Positions 45,346 to 50,218 of a stretch of DNA of 50,218 bases are shown here, piece after piece. The notes beneath the pieces are model-generated. The model was not told the origin of the DNA. It saw nothing but the letters and a program-made list of their open reading frames with translations, and did not search any database. Each line of letters opens with the position of its first letter. The first letter of the stretch is position 1. This DNA comes from an uncultured Bacteroidota bacterium (GTDB taxonomy: Bacteria > Bacteroidota > Bacteroidia > Bacteroidales > F082). The stretch lies in contig UQNO01000013.1 of assembly GCA_900542475.1 (NCBI GenBank), forward strand, positions 1 through 50,218. The letters are read 5' to 3'. The position numbers were made by a program, and so were the translations under genes.

Positions 45346-47289
45346 ATGATAAATGTAACATTTCCTGACGGTAGTGTCAGACAGTTTGAGACAGGCGTAA
45401 CGCCAATGGACATTGCGAAAAGCATAAGCGAAGGCTTGGCTCGCAATGTGTTGTCTGCCAAGGTGAATGACCAAATGTGGGATGCGCTTCGTCCAATCGG
45501 AGAAGATGCAAAAGTTCAGCTTTTCACGTGGAACGACCCTGAAGGAAAGGCTACAGTGTGGCATTCATCGGCTCATCTTATGGCGGAAGCCATCGAACAG
45601 CTTTACAAAGGCGTGAAATTCGGCATCGGCCCATCTATCGAGAATGGTTTCTATTATGATATAGATACAGGCGACACGACATTGACGGAGGAAGACCTCG
45701 TGAAGATTGAGAATAAGATGCTCGAACTTGCCAAGGAGAAACAAGCGTTTGTGCGTGTTGATGTCAGCAAGTCCGATGCTCTCAAATATTTCACCGAGAA
45801 AGGCGATGAGTATAAGGTGGAGCTTATCAACGAACTTGAAGATGGTACTATAACATATTATAAATCAGGAACTTTCACTGACTTGTGCCGCGGACCGCAT
45901 ATTCCGGATACATCGTGCATCAAGGCGGTGAAGCTTACGTCAATCGCCGGCGCTTACTGGCGTGGCGATGAGAACCGCAAGCAACTCACTCGTGTTTACG
46001 GCATCACATTCCCAAAGAAAAAAGACCTTGAGGATTACCTTGTCTTGCTTGAGGAAGCGAAGAAACGCGACCATCGCAAGCTCGGTCGCGAACTTGAACT
46101 TTTCATGTTTACCGACATGGTGGGCAAAGGTCTTCCGATGTGGCTTCCGAGAGGTACGGCTTTGCGCAATCGTCTTCAGGAATATCTCACAAAGATTCAG
46201 AAACACTATGGTTATGAGCAAGTTATCACTCCTCATATAGGAAATAAGAACCTTTATGTTACATCAGGTCACTGGGATCATTATGGCAAGGACAGCTACC
46301 AGCCAATCACAACACCTGAAGAGGGCGAGATTTATTTGCTCAAGCCGATGAACTGCCCTCATCACTGCATGATTTACAAGTGGCAACCCCGTTCTTACAA
46401 AGATCTCCCTCTGCGTTTGGCGGAATTCGGAACGGTATATCGTTATGAACAGAGCGGCGAGTTGCACGGCTTGACGCGTGTGCGTTCATTCACACAAGAC
46501 GATGCTCATATCTTCTGCCGTCCAGACCAGGTGAAAGACGAGTTCATCCGTGTGATGAACATCATCGAAATCATCTTCAAGGCGTTGAAGTTTGAGAGTT
46601 TTGAGGCTCAAATTTCACTTCGTGACCCTGACAACACCACAAAATACGTCGGAACGGACGAGAATTGGGAGAGGGCGGAGCAGGCTATCAAAGAGGCTTG
46701 CGCGGAAAAGAATCTTCCTGCAAAAGAAGAACTTGGCGAGGCGGCGTTCTACGGTCCCAAGTTGGACTTCATGGTGAAAGATGCTCTCGGTCGCAGATGG
46801 CAACTCGGCACCATTCAGGTTGACTACAATCTCCCTGAACGTTTCGACTTGACTTATATCGGAAGCGATAACGAGAAACACCGTCCGGTCATGATTCACC
46901 GCGCCCCGTTTGGCTCGATGGAACGTTTCGTGGCTGTGTTGCTTGAGCACTGTGCCGGCGACTTCCCGTTGTGGCTCGCCCCTGACCAGGCTATAGTGTT
47001 GCCTATCAGTGAGAAATACCAGGAATATGCCGAAAAGGTGTATGAGACATTGAAAAATTCGGAAGTCAGAGTTTTGCTTGATGACCGTAGCGAGAAGATT
47101 GGTCGTAAGATTCGTGACGCCGAATTGAAGAAGATGCCTTATATGCTCATTGTGGGCGAAAAGGAAGCGGGAGAGGGGCTCGTGTCGGTGCGCAGGCGCG
47201 GTGTGGGCGACCTCGGTTCCATGCCAATCGCCGATTTTGTCAAGATGGTCAACGACCAAGTGGCAGATGAGCAAAATGTTGAATATTAA
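45346..47289 (+). CDS. thrS: Threonyl-tRNA synthetase
   Basis: Class II synthetase of 647 aa. N-terminal TGS domain (INVTFPDGSVRQFETGVTPM), editing domain with HSSAHLMAEAIEQLY and DLCRGPHIPDT (ligand Cys/His), then catalytic motifs: LPRGTALRNRLQEYL (motif 1 region), RYEQSGELHGLTRVRSFTQD (motif 2), HRAPFGSMERF (motif 3), and an anticodon domain. First gene of the thrS-infC-rpmI-rplT cluster; a -7 element TATTTTTGC lies at 45310-45318. No T-box or thr-box leader is visible in the 77 bp upstream. Confidence 0.97.
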   Translation: MINVTFPDGSVRQFETGVTPMDIAKSISEGLARNVLSAKVNDQMWDALRPIGEDAKVQLFTWNDPEGKATVWHSSAHLMAEAIEQLYKGVKFGIGPSIENGFYYDIDTGDTTLTEEDLVKIENKMLELAKEKQAFVRVDVSKSDALKYFTEKGDEYKVELINELEDGTITYYKSGTFTDLCRGPHIPDTSCIKAVKLTSIAGAYWRGDENRKQLTRVYGITFPKKKDLEDYLVLLEEAKKRDHRKLGRELELFMFTDMVGKGLPMWLPRGTALRNRLQEYLTKIQKHYGYEQVITPHIGNKNLYVTSGHWDHYGKDSYQPITTPEEGEIYLLKPMNCPHHCMIYKWQPRSYKDLPLRLAEFGTVYRYEQSGELHGLTRVRSFTQDDAHIFCRPDQVKDEFIRVMNIIEIIFKALKFESFEAQISLRDPDNTTKYVGTDENWERAEQAIKEACAEKNLPAKEELGEAAFYGPKLDFMVKDALGRRWQLGTIQVDYNLPERFDLTYIGSDNEKHRPVMIHRAPFGSMERFVAVLLEHCAGDFPLWLAPDQAIVLPISEKYQEYAEKVYETLKNSEVRVLLDDRSEKIGRKIRDAELKKMPYMLIVGEKEAGEGLVSVRRRGVGDLGSMPIADFVKMVNDQVADEQNVEY

Positions 47290-47344
47290 ATCTTTAAATG
47301 TTGAAATTTAAATCATTGTTAAATTAATATAGGAGATACATACC

Positions 47345-47908
47345 ATAGCACTTCAACCAAACAATGGAGGCAATCATAACAGACCTCCGAGAAAACAGCA
47401 AAACGAAGATCCTCATAGAGTCAACAATAGGATTACGGCACCAATGGTGAGAGTTGTTGGCGAAACCGGCGACAACGAGATTCATCCGATTCGCGAGGCC
47501 ATCAAAATGGCAGACGAGGTCGGTCTCGATTTAGTGGAGATTTCACCAAGTGCCAATCCACCGGTCTGTAAGATTATGGATTACAAGAAGTTTCTCTTTG
47601 ATCAGAAGAAGAAACAGAAAGAGATTAAGGCCAAGGCTACCAAAGTGGTTGTCAAGGAGTTGCGTCTGGGAGCGCAGATTGGCGACAGCGACTTTGAGTT
47701 TAAATTGAATCATGCCAGAAAGTTCCTCGAGGACGGTGCAAAAGTGAAAGTCGATGTGTTCTTCCATGGACGCTCCATCGCCTACAAAGAGCAGGGAGAG
47801 TTGATATTGCTCAAGTTTGCTCAAGCCTTGGAAGAGGTTGGTAAGGTTGAGTCACTGCCGAAGTTGGAGGGGAAGCGCATGTTGATGATGTTAGCTCCTA
47901 AAAAATAA
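47345..47908 (+). CDS. infC: Translation initiation factor IF-3, apparent ATA start
   Basis: Binds the 30S subunit and checks start-codon and initiator-tRNA pairing. From the first ATG (47444) the protein would be only 154 aa and would lack the conserved RVNNRITAPMVRVVG beginning. The frame continues upstream through HRVNNRITAP and QNEDPH to a TAG at 47330. The best start is ATA at 47345, nine bases after a strong AGGAG at 47331-47335; it gives 187 aa, a normal IF-3 length (ALQPNNGG at the N-terminus). infC genes of other bacteria, such as AUU in E. coli, use a non-standard start for IF-3 autoregulation. C-domain blocks include EISPSANPPVCKIMDYKKFL and KLEGKRMLMMLAPK. Confidence 0.9.
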   Translation: MALQPNNGGNHNRPPRKQQNEDPHRVNNRITAPMVRVVGETGDNEIHPIREAIKMADEVGLDLVEISPSANPPVCKIMDYKKFLFDQKKKQKEIKAKATKVVVKELRLGAQIGDSDFEFKLNHARKFLEDGAKVKVDVFFHGRSIAYKEQGELILLKFAQALEEVGKVESLPKLEGKRMLMMLAPKK

Positions 47909-47947
47909 GAAAGACACTCATTCATAACTTTAAAAAATAGTTTTAAA

Positions 47948-48142
47948 ATGCCTAAAATGAAAACAAAATCCGCTGCCAAGAAACGTTTCAGAATCACCGG
48001 CACCGGTTTAGTGAAGAGAAAGCACGCTTATCACAGCCACATTTTGACTAAGAAGACCAACAAGCGTAAACGCGCTTTAGGTCATCAGACAATTGTGGAG
48101 CCAGCAAACATGGCAGCTGTAAGAGAAATGCTTCTCATGTAG
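47948..48142 (+). CDS. rpmI: 50S ribosomal protein L35
   Basis: 64 aa, very basic: MPKMKTKSAAKKRFRITGTG, HILTKKTNKRKRALG. Standard L35, located 39 bp after infC and before rplT, as in most bacteria. Confidence 0.96.
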   Translation: MPKMKTKSAAKKRFRITGTGLVKRKHAYHSHILTKKTNKRKRALGHQTIVEPANMAAVREMLLM

Positions 48143-48164
48143 TCAACAAAATTGTTTAACTCTT

Positions 48165-48209
48165 GTTAGAGCGGAAGGAAGTTCCCGGACAGATGCGGGG
48201 CGCTCTAAC
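48165..48209 (+). promoter_or_regulatory. Hairpin in the rpmI-rplT gap, possible L20 autoregulatory element
   Basis: GTTAGAGCG (48165-48173) pairs perfectly with CGCTCTAAC (48201-48209), enclosing an inner CCCG/CGGG stem with purine-rich asymmetry (GAAGGAAG). It lies 19 nt before the rplT start. L20 controls its own operon through rRNA-mimicking leaders in other phyla; a similar role here is inferred only from position and structure. Confidence 0.5.
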
Positions 48210-48228
48210 GGATAAAAATTAGAAAATT

Positions 48229-48573
48229 ATGCCAAGATCAGTTAATGCGGTCGCTTCAAGAGCAAGACGCAAAAAAGTATTAAAACAGACGAAAGGACAG
48301 TTCAGCGCACGTAAAAACGTCTGGACAGTAGCCAAGAACTCTTGGGAAAAGGGTTTGACCTACGCCTATCGTGACAGAAGGGCCAAGAAACGCGATTTCA
48401 GAAGCCTTTGGATTGTACGTATCAACGCAGCCGCACACGAGTACGGTATGACATACAGTACATTCATGGGTAAGATTCATGCCGCCAACATCGACTTGAA
48501 CCGCAAGGTTTTAGCCGACCTGGCTTTGAACAACCCGGAAGCTTTCAAAGCTATTGTTGAAAAAATAAAATAA
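48229..48573 (+). CDS. rplT: 50S ribosomal protein L20
   Basis: 114 aa: MPRSVNAVASRARRKKVLKQ, then WIVRINAAAHEYGMTYSTFM and LADLALNNPEAFKAIV, all standard for L20. Needed for early 50S assembly. Last gene of the thrS-infC-rpmI-rplT cluster, followed by a strong terminator. Unlike what I recall for the Bacteroidales-1 motif, no such RNA sits directly downstream here. Confidence 0.97.
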   Translation: MPRSVNAVASRARRKKVLKQTKGQFSARKNVWTVAKNSWEKGLTYAYRDRRAKKRDFRSLWIVRINAAAHEYGMTYSTFMGKIHAANIDLNRKVLADLALNNPEAFKAIVEKIK

Positions 48574-48598
48574 TGTTTTCACAAGAATGAGTGTATAG

Positions 48599-48625
48599 AA
48601 AGCTGGCAGTGATGCCAGCTTTTTT
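48599..48625. terminator. rplT terminator, shared with the convergent antitoxin gene
   Basis: AAAGCTGGCA, loop GTGA, TGCCAGCTTTTTT. An outer stem GTGTATAG (48591-48598) with CTATACAC (48629-48636) extends it into the end of the convergent helix-turn-helix gene, so it can act in both directions. Confidence 0.88.
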
Positions 48626-48628
48626 GCG

Positions 48629-48901
48629 CTATACACAAATTAGGTCTTCTCCTAAAGATACTGATATCAACGCCAATGTCTTTAGAGTAAAGTTGTGTGT
48701 TCCACCGAGCCAGCGCGAGACTTCGGCTTCTGTTTTGCCGGTGTTTCTTGCGAGGTCGCGTTGGGTCATACCTTTGCTTTTTAGCATACGGTCGAGTTTT
48801 TCAGCGATTGAATCTGAAAACCGCAATTGCGTTTTCAGCTCAATCGGCGTTTCGTCAATTATCTGGCGAAGCAGTTTTTGTCCTTCCAAATCTTGTTTCA
48901 T
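48629..48901 (-). CDS. XRE-family helix-turn-helix protein, probable antitoxin
   Basis: 90 aa. A Cro/CI-type helix-turn-helix occupies residues ~45-85: MTQRDLARNTGKTEAEVSRW and FTLKTLALISVSLG. The N-terminal 40 residues are helical and charged. The start overlaps the upstream gene's stop by 4 bp. A small partner of 157 aa before an XRE gene is the usual HigB-HigA order, so the pair is read as a toxin-antitoxin module, with this protein binding its own promoter. Confidence 0.75.
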   Translation of the reverse strand: MKQDLEGQKLLRQIIDETPIELKTQLRFSDSIAEKLDRMLKSKGMTQRDLARNTGKTEAEVSRWLGGTHNFTLKTLALISVSLGEDLICV

Positions 48902-49371
48902 AGGTTATATTCTTTGTCTTCGATGCCGATTATTTCAGTCTTTTCGATACGCACAATGCCATTTTTGATATCGCTTTTCAATAATGCATCAAGCTTTTGC
49001 AGACTAATTACATAACCATTCAAGTCCTCGTCTTCTTCATACGTCTTTGAGCCTTTTACTCCTCCGTTTCCGACTATCAGTACACTGTCGGAAAGTCTCA
49101 AACAATACAACTGAAGTCCGCTTTTATAAACCGGCAATGCGCAAACACCGTCATTCATTTTTCCTTCAGGACGGAATCTCCTTTCAGCGATACCATTTAA
49201 AAGCATTGTGTCAATTTGATTCAGAATAATCCTCAAATCATCCTTTCTAACTGCGTCATCCTTAAATTTCGTAATAAATTTCACAAATTCAGACTGGTTC
49301 TGGTCTTCAAAAATTATTGTAAATAACCCAGCAGCATCAGTCTGTTCCAACGATAAAATCCTTGCCTTCAT
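48898..49371 (-). CDS. Probable toxin of a two-gene toxin-antitoxin module
   Basis: 157 aa starting MKARILSLEQTDAAGLFTII. The middle contains GVCALPVYKSGLQLYCLRLS and VLIVGNGGVKGSKTYEED, resembling the core strand-helix of RelE/HigB-like or related host-inhibition toxins, though I cannot fix the family. It overlaps the XRE gene by ATGA. A minus-strand -7 (TATCTTTGC, 49396-49404) lies about 25 bp upstream. The first seven codons coincide with the 22-bp repeat at 49352-49373, because the IS1634-like element inserted just upstream of this operon. Confidence 0.6.
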   Translation of the reverse strand: MKARILSLEQTDAAGLFTIIFEDQNQSEFVKFITKFKDDAVRKDDLRIILNQIDTMLLNGIAERRFRPEGKMNDGVCALPVYKSGLQLYCLRLSDSVLIVGNGGVKGSKTYEEDEDLNGYVISLQKLDALLKSDIKNGIVRIEKTEIIGIEDKEYNL

Positions 49372-49373
49372 AA
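49352..49373. repeat. 22-bp direct repeat flanking the IS remnant (left copy)
   Basis: CGATAAAATCCTTGCCTTCA followed by TA, identical to 50120-50141. The right copy directly abuts the element's right inverted repeat; the left copy is 80 bp from the left one. This fits a ~102-bp target duplication whose right copy has been cut short. Confidence 0.8.
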
Positions 49374-49453
49374 TACCAACATTTAAAATTACGCTGCAAA
49401 GATAATAAAAATTTTTGAAAGTTTACCTTATAAAGTAAGTTTATTATGTTTTT

Positions 49454-50119
49454 CCTGACTTCGTCACTCAAAAATACGTATTTTATAACTTGTTGATAAA
49501 CAATATTTTGTATCTTTGTGTCACCTAATATTGGGTGACACGAAAGGTATTTTAACTATGTTTGTCCGTAAAAAGAAATATCCATCTGGCAATATCGGAG
49601 TTATTGTTGTTGAGAAAATCGGTGGCAAGATGAAGGAACTTGCAACAATTGGTGTTGCACATAATGAAGACGAGGTCGAAAATCTTGTCAATGAAGCAAA
49701 AGTATGGATTTCCAAAAAGGAAGCCCGCCGTGTCCTGTCCAATGTCAGCAACACCATTCTCGGCGGATGCGACTTGATATTGGACCGCACGTTTGACGGG
49801 ATTGGTTTCAATCGTATTGATGGCGAAGTGAAAGCCGCCATCAACTGTTTCATTTCACACGCAAACGCATCGAGACCAATACATGCATCTGCTTCGTGGC
49901 TTTGAAAGCGTACAAGGAGTTGAAGAGGATGTTAAAAGTCTCGGAGATTAAGATGAGCGTGGACAAGGTGCTTGCATTGGCTAAGACCATCACAACCATA
50001 CAAATTAAGCTTCCTCTGAACAAGGAGGTTTATACTCAAACCATGTTGATGGCAAGGCATCAGAAAATCGCCAAACTCTTTGATGAAGATTTTTGGGGTG
50101 ACACGATGACGAAGTCAGG
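49454..50119 (+). mobile_element. Internally deleted IS1634-like insertion sequence
   Basis: Inverted repeats CCTGACTTCGTCA (49454-49466) and TGACGAAGTCAGG (50107-50119) define the ends. Inside are a -7 box TATCTTTG, a palindrome GTGTCACC-taatattg-GGTGACAC (49518-49541) and a damaged transposase. At 666 bp it is far shorter than the ~1.9 kb expected of the family. The right end touches the 22-bp repeat at 50120. Confidence 0.82.
49558..50119 (+). pseudogene. IS1634-family transposase, internal deletion plus frameshift
   Basis: The N-terminus MFVRKKKYPSGNIGVIVVEK, with VENLVNEAKVWISKKEARRV, is the usual IS1634-type opening and stops being family-like at about residue 80. The C-terminus continues in another frame: RIETNTCICFVALKAYKELK, MSVDKVLALAKTITTIQIKL and FDEDFWGDTMTKSG. 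The central ~370-400 residues, including the DDE catalytic core, are missing. The product cannot transpose. Confidence 0.85.
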
Positions 50120-50141
50120 CGATAAAATCCTTGCCTTCATA
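50120..50141. repeat. 22-bp direct repeat flanking the IS remnant (right copy)
   Basis: Exact match to 49352-49373. It continues directly into the IS-end-like repeat at 50144, so the remaining ~80 bp of the presumed target duplication are lost. Confidence 0.8.
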
Positions 50142-50143
50142 GG

Positions 50144-50218
50144 TAGTGTAATCTGAACTGTGTCAAGGTCTGATTCCATCATAAATTCACGATGCAAAAT
50201 TACATAATTTCAAATCTG
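50144..50218. repeat. 75-bp IS-end-like repeat (copy 2), runs off the window
   Basis: Same orientation as 18685-18759 with about four mismatches, from TAGTGTAATCTGAACTGTGT to CAAATCTG at the window edge. Carries the same minus-strand -7 box (TAATTTTGC). Its true length is unknown because the window ends. Confidence 0.72.

Noticed and set aside
46615..47274. 219-aa minus-strand ORF
   Set aside because: Antisense to thrS catalytic and anticodon domains; no independent support.
48574..48628. Bacteroidales-1-like RNA directly downstream of rplT
   Set aside because: Only a compact terminator lies there; the two RNA copies are elsewhere in the window.
1..50218. CRISPR arrays, tRNA and rRNA genes
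   Set aside because: No regularly spaced direct repeats, cloverleaf-like segments or rRNA-like blocks were noticed on either strand; a dedicated scan was not possible.

Overview
The window looks like chromosomal DNA of a Bacteroidales-type bacterium (phylum Bacteroidota). The supports are a short primary sigma factor of the Bacteroidetes type, many promoters matching the phylum consensus (TTTG, about 19-20 bp, then TAnnTTTGC), lipoprotein-rich envelope genes, few Shine-Dalgarno sequences, and a pair of RNAs resembling the Bacteroidales-1 motif. I found no tRNA, rRNA or CRISPR array. All assignments come from reading the sequence; no database search was run.

Layout. 1-7.4 kb (minus): a heavy-metal efflux locus, cusA (cut by the window edge), cusB and cusC, behind a response regulator/histidine kinase pair; an 11-bp tandem repeat upstream of cusC is a candidate operator. 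7.7-10 kb (minus): pepD and rpe, each followed by a dispersed palindromic repeat. 10.1-18.8 kb: an accessory island that starts with a structured RNA and carries a PLD-nuclease/SF2-ATPase fusion, a TaqI/Eco57I-like adenine methyltransferase, a DUF3800 protein and an unknown protein; an IS-end-like 75-bp repeat follows. 19.2-26.9 kb: a four-helix-bundle/zinc-finger protein, rpoD, pnp, rpsO, and a lipoprotein/outer-membrane protein pair. 26.9-31.8 kb: gcvT, a secreted conserved protein, a YebC-family gene and a ureohydrolase. 31.9-33.5 kb: remains of a type II restriction-modification system. 33.5-37 kb (minus): serC, a serA-like gene and a DUF1015 gene. 37.1-40.5 kb: a small ORF with a strong ribosome-binding site, zinc-independent L31 and lon.

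40.5-43.5 kb is a second unstable zone: REP-like hairpins with a RAYT transposase, a second copy of the structured RNA with a duplicated 3' end, a 126-bp element with perfect terminal inverted repeats, a 147-bp gene-fragment duplication and a broken ORF6N gene. 43.7-48.6 kb holds a peptide-binding lipoprotein and the thrS-infC-rpmI-rplT translation cluster, where infC appears to start at ATA and a hairpin precedes rplT. The window closes with a probable toxin-antitoxin pair, an internally deleted IS1634-like element that still shows its inverted repeats and part of a long target duplication, and a second copy of the 75-bp repeat.

The most promising leads are the four-gene PLD-helicase/methyltransferase island, the two covarying RNA copies that both border accessory DNA, and the well-preserved records of mobile-element insertion and decay.
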